The notes under the pieces: model-generated
Told to the model about the DNA's origin: nothing
Database searches by the model: none
The model's input: the letters and a program-made list of their open reading frames with translations, nothing else
In this document: positions 12,807 to 23,528 of the stretch, piece by piece
Layout of the letters: every line of letters starts with the position of its first letter
Numbering within the stretch: position 1 is the stretch's first letter
Origin: Emergomyces orientalis
Taxonomy: Eukaryota > Ascomycota > Eurotiomycetes > Onygenales > Ajellomycetaceae
NCBI GenBank assembly: GCA_002110485.1
Contig: MOWL01000002.1
Span: 1,279,979-1,343,978, forward strand
Length of the DNA stretch: 64,000 nt
Direction: 5' to 3'
Program-made: the position numbers and the translations under genes

Positions 12807-13420
12807 TTACGCTTTGGGAGGGGCGATGTATGCGCGAATAGTTTTAATCGAGTCCCCCTCGTGCGCCTTCAAGAGTTCGGTAGCCTTTGCCTTCGTAAGA
12901 TCAAGTTGATCCACCTATATACCCGATCGTCACAGTTAGCAAACTGCAAGGTAACATTCAAGAAGAAATAATAATGAGCCAATCTCACCAAAAGTCCAAC
13001 ATCCTCTGCCGCAACTTTTACCACCTTCTTCTTCACCGCCTTCTCCTCCTCTCCACCCTCCGTTTTATCATCGGTCTTACTTTTCTTCGCATTTGTATCT
13101 TTCTTCCCGGTCCCCACAGCAGCAGCACCTACACCTGAACCTCTGGCTTTCCCCGCCCCCGCAATAATTTCCAATCTGCTCATCGCCTTACCCAGTGCCT
13201 CTTGGTCAGCCGCAGAAGGGAGCGCCGCTCCGCCAGGGACGCCTGAGTCGTTTTCTGAAGCAGAGGTTTCATTGGCGGTGTTGAGGGAGGAAAGCGCAGC
13301 AGCTGCGGCACGGTCTTCAGCATTTGTAGGGAGTTCAGAGGCTGATTCACCGTTGCTATTATTGTTGTTGTTATTTGCGCTGGGCTCCGCATCGGGGTAT
13401 TTTCGGTTTGAGGCAGCCAT
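12807..13420 (-). CDS. HYPK-type NatA-associated UBA protein
   Basis: Minus-strand exons 12989..13420 and 12807..12914 give 179 aa. The N-terminal 125 residues are low-complexity (poly-Asn, Ala/Ser-rich, then a KKKVVKVAAEDV lysine-rich segment). The C-terminus reads VAAEDVGLLVDQLDLTKAKA across the splice and ends in LLKAHEGDSIKTIRAYIAPP, the NAC/HYPK-type UBA-like domain. HYPK binds and modulates the NatA N-terminal acetyltransferase at ribosomes and has chaperone-like activity. The donor is GTGAGA, and the 74-nt intron lies exactly within the conserved domain. Without splicing the frame loses this domain, so splicing is well supported. NAC-alpha itself is unlikely because the NAC domain is absent. 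Confidence 0.85.
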
Positions 13421-14095
13421 CGCTATTTATGTTGGGATGTTGGAAGACAGCGTGGATTATGGGTCCCCGTGAAGAAAATAAATAAAAAATTGAGCAAGCT
13501 TCAAAGATTTAAGGGTGCTGCGAGGTCCGTAGATATTTCTGGATTGTTATAATCCGGGACCACGGGCATCAGAGCGGGAGCGGGGCACAGGCCTAAGGCG
13601 TGGCGGGACCTACTAATTTTAGCCCACAAAAAGCTTGGCAAGGAGCTCATGCTGACTCAACTCGTAATTTTCCGAGTTAAATTTTTCTAAAAATGAGCTC
13701 GCTCAGCAACCAACTGGCTTATTTATATCTGCGGTATAATACCACGGGCTTTGCTTCTTCGTTGTACGGAGTACGATTTTCAAGGCTGTTTGTTTGCTCT
13801 CTATCTGCAGGGTCTCCCTTGCGTTGTTACATTCTTGTTCGTATTCAAGTTTTTCACCCTTGCCACAGCCAATATATACTGCCCTTCGCAACCCGCGATT
13901 TCGCTGCATTTTTTGCTTTCTGGGAGAAAAATCGTTGCAGAGACGAATTTTCAAAGGCTAGAAGAAATTTATATCGAGATATTTATCTTTGCGACATTGG
14001 CTATCCCCTAGCGCAGAGCGCAGACCAGCTCCATATCAGCCCTAAACTCTGCGGGGTAGGCGCCTCTTGTATACCTGAGGTATACCAACTCGATT
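13421..14095. promoter_or_regulatory. Divergent promoter region, HYPK / DAHP synthase
   Basis: This 675-bp gap separates divergent start codons. It carries a perfect GCN4/CpcA half-palindrome (13653-13659) and the decamer TACGGAGTAC (13765-13774), which recurs in other intergenic regions. Open frames around 13693-14127 on both strands have no domain signature and overlap the DAHP synthase start, so I do not call them genes. Confidence 0.55.
13653..13659. promoter_or_regulatory. GCN4/CpcA (cross-pathway control) site TGACTCA
   Basis: A perfect TGACTCA lies about 440 bp before the ATG of class-II DAHP synthase. CpcA/Gcn4 (Cpc-1 in Neurospora) binds this 7-mer and induces amino-acid biosynthetic genes on starvation. 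DAHP synthase, the entry step to aromatic amino acids, is a classic target. Position and neighbour make it credible, but it is a single site. Confidence 0.55.
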
Positions 14096-15870
14096 ATGTC
14101 CTCTTCCACCCTAGAACAGCAGTCTAAAGATGCCTGGACTCCATCGTGTATGTCCGTGATGAAGCTATTCATATTTTTACTGCATTCTAACCGACATACG
14201 GGACAGCTTGGACCACAAAGCCCATCAAGCAAGAAGTGGCATATGACGATAAAGAAGGCTTAAAAATTGCACTGGTTAAACTTCAACGGTTACCTCCTTT
14301 GGTGACTCCCCAGGAGGTATGAATTGAAGTCGGAGAAAATGTGCTAAGCCAGGATGCTAATGTTCAGTCCAGATCGTTGACTTGAAAAAAAGCCTGAGAA
14401 ATGTAGCCCTTGGGAGGGCCTTTGTTCTTCAAGGGGGTAAGTAGCGGGGTTCCTAGAATTTATATCTGGAGGCATGAGATATTAGATAAATTCAGTTCAA
14501 CTGACATTGCGCCTGGAAGGTGACTGCGCGGAACTCTTCGATTACTGCAACCAAGAAACGATTGAATCGAAGATCAAACTGATTTTGCAGATGAGTTTAA
14601 TTTTGATTTGGGGTATGATTAAGAACACCAGAATGTGGACTTCAGTGCCTGTCTAACACGTCAAATAGGGGCTAATAAGCCAGTGGTAAGAATTGCTCGT
14701 ATTGCTGGTCAGTTCGCTAAGTAAGCTTGATCACTCTCGGCGCATTTTTTTCTTCTGATTCTAACACATCTGTCCAGACCACGCTCAAGTACCACTGAAA
14801 CTATCAACGGCGTGACGATGCCGTCGTTCCGTGGTGACAACATCAATGGTTTTGAGGCGGACCCCGTTTCTCGGAAACCCGATCCATCCCGCCTAGTATC
14901 TGCATACTTCCATTCTGCTGCAACTCTAAATTATCTTAGAGCAGCTCTTTCATCCGGGTTAGCTGATTTACACTCTCCATTGGACTGGGGACTCGGTCAC
15001 GTAATTACGCCCTCAATAAAAGAAAAATATGAACAGATAGTGGCCAGAGTGACAGACTCACTACGTTTCATGAGAACCGTAGGCCTCGACACAGACCGCG
15101 GAATCGAAACCGTGGACATCTATACTAGTCACGAAGGTCTGATGCTAGAATACGAACAAAGCCTTACCAGGCTCTGTCGTGACCCCCCGGACGCAGTATC
15201 TAAGCCAAACCACCCAACAACAGGAATCACTACATCCACCCCCCATCCATCAAACAGTCACTACGCCACCTCCGCCCATTTCCTCTGGATAGGTGACCGC
15301 ACGCGCCAACTCACCGGCGCACATGTAGAATTCTTCCGCGGTCTTGCCAACCCCATCGGAATCAAAATCGGCCCAACAATGGACCCAGACGAACTCGTCA
15401 GCCTACTCAACACCGTCAACCCAGACAAGGAAATTGGCAAAGTAACGCTCATATCACGGTACGGCGCGTCGAAAATCGCCACGTACCTGCCTGGACACAT
15501 CAAGGCAGTGCAGTCTTCCGGTCACACGCCTGTCTGGCAATGCGATCCCATGCACGGCAACACACTCACCACGCCATCAGGTCTTAAGACTCGCCATTTT
15601 AAAGATATTTTATCTGAGCTGCGGCAGGCGTTGGAGATCCACCGCGCGCAGGGTTCGTTTATGGGCGGCATGCATCTGGAATTGACGGGTGAGGCGGTGA
15701 CTGAGTGCGTTGGTGGTGCGGCGGGGCTAACGGAAGATGGGTTGCGCGAGCGCTATACCACTTTCTGCGATCCGAGACTGAATGAGAAGCAAGCGTTGGA
15801 GTTGGCGTTTTTGGTTGCTGGGTTTTATCGGGACCGGATGGCAGAGGATGGTGATCTGAATGCAATGTGA
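14096..15870 (+). CDS. Class-II 3-deoxy-D-arabino-heptulosonate-7-phosphate (DAHP) synthase
   Basis: Six exons (14096..14147, 14207..14316, 14373..14436, 14520..14612, 14669..14720, 14778..15870) join in phase to about 487 aa. All the small 5' exons were recovered because they encode the family's conserved start: WTPSSWTTKPIKQ, then LQGGDCAELFDYCNQETIES, then WGANKPVVRIARIAGQFAKP. The last exon has RSS..TINGVTMPSFRGDNING, DWGLGHV, YTSHEGLMLEYEQ, HFLWIGDRTRQLTGAHVEF, GIKIGPTM, PVWQCDPMHGNT and GMHLELTGEAVTECVGG. These are plant/microbial type-II DAHPS motifs, including the metal-binding Cys, His and Glu. The enzyme condenses phosphoenolpyruvate and erythrose 4-phosphate, the first committed step of the shikimate pathway. 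The type-II enzyme of Neurospora is aro-8. Confidence 0.95.
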
Positions 15871-16385
15871 GATTTGTATTTTGGTTGGCTGTTTTCAGAA
15901 ACCATACAGGAACAAAAGTTTGGTGGCTTTAGAATGGAAAAATAATGGTCGTTTTACATCGCATATTTACTGTTACGGTCTTGATGGACAACTTCTGTTG
16001 ATGTTGAACGAGGATTTTTCGTACCCAAAGGCATCCATATCGTCCTCGATTCGATGAGTCGTTGCCATCGTCACATCAAAGACATTGTAGCAAAAACACA
16101 CCAGGATAGACATAGAAAGTTCAAATCGAACTTGCCAAGTTCCAATCCCCAATATTAGAGAGTTATATACAAATGTGTAAGAACAGGGAGCGGAAAGAAT
16201 AACATGCAAATAAAGCGTTGTGGATAGAAATACTACCCGGGGAATATGATAGTACTGTGACAAAAAGGTCCCCAAAATCCGGAAGTCAACAAACCACCCA
16301 AAACAATAGTCCCAAGGCCCCAAAAAAAAATTTACACTTTCGCTTCTAATACCAAGAAACAACGGAACTATTTATTACCCATAAT
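15871..16385. other. Intergenic between convergent genes
   Basis: This 3'-3' junction of DAHP synthase (+) and the BRCT gene (-) is A/T-rich. A 129-codon minus-strand open frame here (15973-16362) shows no family features. Confidence 0.5.
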
Positions 16386-19300
16386 CTAGAACTTCATCCC
16401 TGGACGCCCAAGTGGGCTTCCAACCTTCGGTTTCCAAACCAAACTCCTCCTCCTAGCCGCCTCTAACCTAATCCGCAGCCCCTCACTGATCTGACTATCG
16501 CCACGTCCGCTATCATCAAAAAGACCCTGTCTCAGTTGTTTCGGAGGGCAGGTCTGTTGGGTCAACTGGGTTCCCTGCGATGGGTAGTATGGAGTTATGG
16601 GTGACGGGGCAGAAGCACCATCAAAATCAAAAGCATATTTGAAATCGGGAGTGGTGGGTGATTTGACTGCAGACTTCGGTGAGAAACCAGTGGGCCGGGG
16701 TGGATTTGTGGGTGTTGACTGGATAGCGAAGTGCTGCTGCTGTTGTTGGTCTGACTCTGAGGCAGCAGGCTCACTCTCCCATTCCATTGTTTCTCGTCTT
16801 GATGACGGTGGTGTTGGAGAGAGGCGCATCAACTCCTGGAGTGTTTCGCGATCAGTAACACTGCGTCTTCCCCCGTTAGAAGATGTGGACGAGTCAAGCT
16901 TGATAATGCTCCCATTCATATTGCTAAGTGCCCTTGGCTCCATGCTCTTTCTGCGCTTTTGGCCGCCTCGAGGTACTAGACTAACATCTACACCGTAGTT
17001 GATTTCATCAAGCCATTTGCCTTTACGTTCACAGCTGTTGGGTCTTGTTAGTTTTCAGCACAACGTGAAATTCACAGGGGAAATAGACATACTCAAGAAC
17101 CCAGCCAACACCCACACATTTCACAAGTCCATTAGCTTCTCTAACCTTTTCCAATGTTCTCACTCCGCCGTCTTTGAATACAACATGTGTAATGCCCACC
17201 TTGCCCTCTTTGGGATCTACACCATCCACGGGGGAGAGGCTTGCTCTTGGATTCCATGACCATGACTTTACACATCTGGCCCCCATTTGTGTGAGAAGCT
17301 CCACAAAGATGCCGCTGGCGTCAGCGCCTTCGGCCGTGTGCACGTCTGCAAATACAACAGCTCCCTGCAACACTTTATCATTTTTAGGCTTAGACTTGCT
17401 TGGAGACTTCCTTGCGCTACTCCCAACGGGTCGAGGCCATGTTGAGGTGCTATATTTCACTGCAGCTTCATCTAGCTGCTCAGACCCAGCTTCAGATGCG
17501 GCAATGTCATCCCCGCTGAGTTTCATACTTGTCCGTCCTTTGCGTGAAGAAAGCGTAGGTAGAATTTTACCTTTCCCCAGTTGTACATTGGAGTTCTTTC
17601 TAGGCGAGGAAGAAAGGGATCTACTCCTTTTGCGGGGAACTTTTAGCATAGACCCATCGCCATCAGGCCTTAAAGGCACTTTCGAAACAGTATGAATTGT
17701 GCGAGGAAATACACGGGAGCGAACTGGAGTGACGGACATAGGAAGGGGGGCTGAGTCTTCCATCTCGACCGGATTTTTATTATGGCTCACATTCTCATCG
17801 TGGAGTCGGGGGTCGATTGGAATACTGAATTTCGAGGGCGCGGCGTTCTCATCTCCAAATGCCTCATCATCGTCATCTTCGGCGTCTTCGTGCATTTCTG
17901 GTTTGATATCCAGTTCATCACCGTCATTGGGCTGGCCCATGTGGCTGACACCGTTCTCTTTGGTAATTTCATTGTCTAGCTTTCCAGGAATTATAGCACT
18001 ATCCATGCTTTCACGATGGTGCACAGCCATTTCATCCTCGAAAAAATTAGGAACTATAATGCCAGAGGAAATAGACAGCCTAACTGCTAGCGAGTGTGGC
18101 ACATTTTCAAGTCCGTTGTCTTTCACCCCATCCTGCAGATCAGGCTCACTTGGCTTCAGGGGCGAAAATATGCCTCTACCTTGTACCCTAGAAGAACGCC
18201 GCTTCACCGGGCTGATGGAATTCCACTGGCCCAATCGTTCAGCCAAGGGAGTAAATCCCATTTTTTCTGCGGACCTTTCGTCCATGTTTACCATACGGGA
18301 TTCATCAGCCGCACCAAAAAGAGTTTCTCGCCGCGATTGGACAATGTTGAACTTTAATGGACTGACATCTGCCATTAGTTCATCTTCAGAGTCCTCAGCC
18401 ATGTTGTCACGATATACGAACCGAGCAGCGTCTTTTAATGTGAATACTGGTGGGGACGGCGCAGCTGGCGGAATGCAATTGTAACGTTTTACAGAGCTGA
18501 CACTTGCATCTTGGTTAACTGTCTCATACCCGTTTAGGGAGCCAGCTGGTGTTGACGTGATTTCTGTAATGAAAAATGGATCGTCCAACTCCTGTGCGGG
18601 AGCTTTCAAAGGGTTCTCATCATCACTGGCTTCCTCCACTACCGGGTGATAAACATCGTTATTAATTCCAACCTCTGGCTGGCCATCTTCAAGAACCCCC
18701 ATTCCAAAGTCAAGGGGGTAATCAAAGAAGACATCATCCGTGTTTGCTTCTTCCTTGACGTTGTGATCAAATAGTTTGGTGGCGGATTCCTGTTGTTCAT
18801 CCAGCACTACGGATGGCTTGACATGGTAGGGAAGAGTCTCTTCGCTTTGTAAGGCAGACGCAGCTCCTCGAGCAGGTGTCTCTCGCCCAATTGTTCTACT
18901 GCCCAATGACTTAATTGGTGAGGGTGGTCGTTTCGCCGGGCTTTGTAACAAGGTCGGCTTGCCTTTGGACGGAGCTGTAGACTTGAATGGTGACTGGGAG
19001 AAGGATGTACCAAGATTGCCCTTCTTAGGTGAGATCTTCAACGGAGAATATTCTCCTTTATCGGCTACTTCGCTACAGGACAGCAACGCTGCAGGCTGGA
19101 GTGGTGCACGTCGAGGTGAATCTCTCATTGATATCTTATACGGCGAAGGGGGAAGCTTTCTTGCTGGCGATGATAACATTATTGAATCGGCTGAAATCGT
19201 ATCTTGAATAGAACGGGAAAACAAAGGATGTTCATTTTTTGCACCTTGCGGCAGAGAAGGAGCTTGCGAGGAGGGTTTAGTAGGCGAGATAAAATCGATT

Positions 19301-20448
19301 TTTTTAACAGGAGAATCGAACGGCCTAGGTGGGTCCTGTCTTGTTGGGGATCTGTTGCGGCGAAAAATGCGGGTTCGGGGCGAGCCTAGTTCGCCATCTT
19401 CAACATCGTCCGCTGAACTAGCGGAGGATCCAGACCTGGAAACCTGAGTGGCCTTTTTTGGAGAGAGAGGCTCTTTCTTTTTCCCCTCTTTTGCATCACC
19501 TGCAGGCTTTCGTTCACCAGATGCTGGAGCTGTCTTTCGAACGGGCTTGGCTTTGATGCCAATTTTAATCTTTTGTTTTGGCTCAATAGCTGTGGGCGCA
19601 GGGATTGGCTGGTTCTCTTTGTCGGAGTCTGTAGCCATGTCAAGGAAAGTAACTTTCTTCCTTCGGGCAGTCGCCACTTTTGTTCGGGCCCTAGAGGCAG
19701 CTGACGAGGCAGTTAGAGAAGCAGCTGAAATATGGATTGTCTTGTTCGTTCCCTTATTTCCATCGTCTGCTGCCACTGTAGTCGCCTTCCTCGGTCGTCC
19801 TACTGGGGCTTTCTCACTGCTCTTAGTAGCTACAATTTTGCTCTTTCTCACGGTAGATGTAGCTTTTGGTCTTCCTGGCCTTTGCTTCGGCAGCTTTGCT
19901 TGTGCCAGCTCGTCATCGTCGTCATCGTCGTCATCATCGTTATCGTCGTTAGCATTCCCAGATTCGCCATGACCGTTTCCTTTAGGAACTTGGGCAGCCT
20001 TCCTTGTCCTCCAAGTCGAAGCTTTCGAGACAGAGGCTGTTTTACTTAAAGACGCCACTTTAGGCTTTGTTTTCACAGTTACAATGTCCATCTCGTCATC
20101 ACTGGAATCACTATCAGCACCACAAATATCTTGGGCTACTTCTTGCAGTTTCTTTCTTCCTCGTTTGACTGGCTGCTTTTTCAAGTCGACCCCGTCTATT
20201 TTCGATGTAGCATCGGCAGCCTTTCGCCTCAATGCTGGTGTGGCCGCTGTGGGGATATCAGCTGTCTTTGTTCTCGGCCTTCCTCTTGTTGGCGCGGTTG
20301 TTTTGTCGGCCGCCGTTGTCTCCTTTCGTAGTGCTGTACCTGGTATATCCGAAACCTCTGCATTTCGAGCGGCCCTCGCGCGAGTCATCCGTTTTGGAGG
20401 GCTGCCTGTGGAAGAAGCTGCTGCTGTTCTGGGAGCCATAATTGGCAA
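16386..20448 (-). CDS. Large nuclear protein with AT-hooks and a C-terminal BRCT domain
   Basis: Minus-strand exons 17093..20448 and 16386..17034 (58-nt intron, GTATGT donor) give about 1334 aa. The N-terminal third is basic and carries several AT-hook-like cores: TRGRPRTKT, KRGRKK, RPGRPKATS and VGRPRKATT. It also holds an Asp run (about nine residues) and many SP-x-K sites. The BRCT-like region lies near residues 1025-1140: AVVFADVHTAEGADAS, ITHVVFKDGGVRTLEKV, CVGVGWVLDCERKGKWLDE. The splice junction falls inside the conserved GWVLDCE, which confirms the intron. The tail VPRGGQKRRKSMEPRALSN is a pattern I associate with fungal microcephalin-like BRCT proteins. A DNA-damage or chromosome-structure role is likely but unproven. 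A second ATG three codons in (20439) is an equally good start. Confidence 0.8.
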
Positions 20449-21435
20449 TATAATTACCGTGTGTTTAGGAAATGCGATCGTGATATATCGGTGGAAATTG
20501 GCAATGCCCTGGTAGTTTTCGCGACTGGTACCAAGAAGTTTGGTTCGGCAAGTTTGATGTTTGTCAAGCGGCAGACAATGGGTACCAGGTTTAAAGTGAA
20601 AAAAATTATAAAAATTAAAATTAAAATTAAAATAAACAAAGTAGAACCCCTAGTAGATATGGAACAGTATTAATGTCGAGCCATGTCAGGGTGGCTTATT
20701 TGTCACGGGTCTGGACGTTGATGCTGGATGGACGAGAACATTGAAGGGTCAAGCAGCAGCTGAGGTTGCTTGTTGACGTCCTGGTTTGGTTGCCAGGGCA
20801 ACAGCGCGGAGGTTAGAGCTAAAGTCCGGAATAGGTTTGGGCTTTTGAAATATATCACGTGATGTAACTGCCTCTGAATCACAACACGAGGAACATGCCG
20901 AGCTCGGTAGGAAATTTGCCTAGAATTTAATTCAGGGATGTGTACAGATCCGTACACTGAGAATGGAGTCTTCCATGATGATGTGGGCTGTTTATGGGTT
21001 ACTATTTCTTTGAGTCCACTATACTATGGATTGTGCTGAGGATTGCCGGCCCAATGCCAGGGCTGCATGAAACCCCCCATTTAGCCAGTATGGTAGATAG
21101 AGTACGCACCAATCAGCAAAGCTTTCGACGGATATTCACGAAGTTAATGGATGCGAAAATTATTTAAAAAAAATAGCGGAAGACCTGTGGGCGGCATTCA
21201 CAAAATAAATCTGTGCTATCAATTTATTCAACATCATATTCGGAACATAGCCATACAGCGCTAATGAATTAAATAAATGCGATGCAGGCAGAATTTGATT
21301 TCAAAAATGTGGTCCATGTATAGTATAATAAAAGTGGATAGGGAAGAAGATAAATAACAAATATCATCAAAACAACAAAACTCTAAATAGGTATACCAAA
21401 AAGATCTGGGAAGATATAATAAAGTAGTTGTGCCG
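20449..21435. other. Intergenic between two minus-strand genes
   Basis: No gene is recognised. A (TAAAAT)-like run lies near 20606-20635. A perfect palindrome, ATCACGTGAT, lies at 20854-20863. The rest is A/T-rich 3' flank of the phospholipase gene. Confidence 0.5.
20854..20863. promoter_or_regulatory. Palindromic E-box ATCACGTGAT
   Basis: A perfect 10-bp palindrome with a CACGTG core lies about 410 bp upstream of the BRCT-protein ATG. CACGTG is bound by bHLH regulators such as Cbf1/Pho4 in fungi. Function here is inferred from the motif alone. Confidence 0.35.
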
Positions 21436-23528
21436 CTACGAGAGCAGCATCGTCGCCACCCAAACAGCAACAAGGGAAGTGGACGAATAAGGGACAATGC
21501 TTGACGCCATACTAGTGGTATTCAAGGGTTGGAGTATAATTTTGGGCTCGTACACTGAGGGAACAGTGCTATTAATCCTTCCATCCCAACAATAGGTATC
21601 AAAACATTTCCTGCAGGCCTCGGGAACTTGCGTGTTCGTGCGCTCAAAAGACCTGCTAAGCATTGCACAGCCAACGCAGGCGGGCCAATTCGCGTCAACA
21701 GTGCCGTTGCCCATAGTTGCAACGTTATATCCGTTCTGGAGTATCGCATCACGCTCGCTGGCGGGATATTCCATTTGGAAAGTGGAAACGTTGGAAAAAG
21801 TTACATAGGGTGAATTGGGGATGTAGACTATCAGTGGTGAAACGCCCGTCATGTTCGCACTATCACACCCGAAAAACGTAGGTTTCTTGTTAAGTCCCAG
21901 GTTTACGAAGGTGTTCACGTCAGGGATTGTTGGAAACACGGTGCCATTGGCAATGTCAGAGGTTATGCTACGCTCATAGGTTGCGACGAGGGCGGTGCCA
22001 TTTGGCCAGTTGAATTCATTATCGGCAGAAGAGTCCACGGCGAAGATGACATCGACATGTCGTTCTGGTTGAATCAGAGGATGGAGAGGGATATTTTGCA
22101 AATCCTCTCCACCATCTACGAGGTTGAGAGATCGTTCTTGTGCGAAAGGTGATGTATCGTTGGAGTAGTGGAAAAACGGATTGGGCTCGTACGCCGCAAT
22201 ATCATTATCGTTTTTGCTGATGCCCTCGAGAATAGCTTCGAATGCGTCCTTGATAAATTTAGGGATATCAACCCCGGCAATGTTCAATAAGAATTGATTA
22301 AAGAGAGACGATGATGTGCCCATAATATATCCTGCGTTGTCAAATCCCCGCACGCACGATTCTGACCGGGGCAACGATCCTGCCTCGAATTTCGACCCGA
22401 GAAACTCCAACGGTATGAAGCCAAAGATAGTCGGGTCGAATGTGCCAAATTCCCAAGGATTAAACTCGAATACTGTAGCGTTTCCTCCAATGAACAGTTC
22501 CCCTGGGTTCCTCCCATCTGCAACCAGGATGGGCAGCGGCATATTTCCGTCCTTAAAATTCTGGCCAAGCGAAATGGAGGACCATGTATAAGCTGGTCCG
22601 CCTTCGGGAGCATTGATGAGCTGGTATGATAAGGCGCGGCCCCTGGATACGGAAATTGCTCAGCTCGGTTTCCTAACACCAAGGAATTTGCTGGATAAGT
22701 GTCTCAAGCAAGGTGAAACTCACCAATAATCTGTAAGTGAGACGTCAAATCCTGCGCCTTTCTTCCCTTCTACAGCGTCATATATTTTTTTGTAATAATC
22801 GAGAACATTGAGAATTTTGATACCCTTTTCTGTTGGACCCTCGAGAATCGATTCGCTAAACTCCCACACCGACCCTTTTTCATCTGCCTTCAGTTCCGAC
22901 ACTGAAGTAAAATTGTTGATGTAAAGTGATCCGACAAGCCATCCACCGCCGCTCAGACCAGATAGATACGTGGCTGATTGCAACAGACCACCCAGTTGTC
23001 CGGGACTTGTGGAATTTTGCGTCCGGCTATCAAATGCTTGCAACACGCCGCCGCCATTCATGAGGGCTCTGTATCCACCGCCGGAAACCGCAATTCCAAC
23101 ATTGGGCAGCGCAGAAGTATTTTGGGCATTCCTTTCAATGTAAGATCGCGCATCGAAACCCTCAATGGTAACGTGGCCGAAGAAGTCCTTCATCGCATCG
23201 GTGGTCTTCTTTCTCCTTCCTTCTAACCATAACCTTTCATTTTGCGAAAGGGTTGCTGCGCTGCGAAGTGTCGGACGGCCGTTGCCGCAACTCACTTCCG
23301 CAGGGGTATACCCATCGGGGGCATTAGGGAGGGCTCGCACTGATACATCTCGAATGGGTTCAAGAGCCACAGCAGCCGTCGGACCTGAGGATGCCGTTAT
23401 TAGCCTTGTAATTGAATCGGATACGTCGGTGGGCGTTGCAATTGGCAATTGCAAACAATGCCCCGAAACTTACCTGAAAGCGTCCCTATAACGATGGTGG
23501 CGCAGAGCGCCGCCAAATCCGATCTCAT
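21436..23528 (-). CDS. Secreted/GPI-anchored lysophospholipase (phospholipase B)
   Basis: Minus-strand exons 23474..23528, 22724..23384 and 21436..22642 splice in phase to about 640 aa. Exon 1 encodes a signal peptide (MRSDLAALCATIVIGTLS). The catalytic domain follows the cytosolic PLA2/PLB plan. SGGGYRALMNGGG contains the conserved Arg and oxyanion glycines, GLSGG holds the nucleophile (Ser about 163), and NLVDGGEDLQNIPL holds the catalytic Asp. There are many N-glycosylation sequons and a Cys-rich segment near the C-terminus (CVGC...CRKCFDTYC). The C-terminus ends in a hydrophobic tail after small residues, suggesting GPI anchoring at the cell wall or membrane. The enzyme removes fatty acids from phospholipids and lysophospholipids. 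PLB genes are virulence-associated in pathogenic fungi, but nothing here says so directly. Confidence 0.93.

Noticed and set aside
13693..14127. 144-codon frame before DAHP synthase
   Set aside because: Overlaps the real first exon (14096) in another frame; the six-exon model explains the conserved protein start.
17174..18484. Long plus-strand open frames (173 and 261 codons) antisense to the BRCT gene
   Set aside because: Ser-rich mirror of a repetitive minus-strand coding sequence; no domain, and the minus frame has the family signature and the validated intron.
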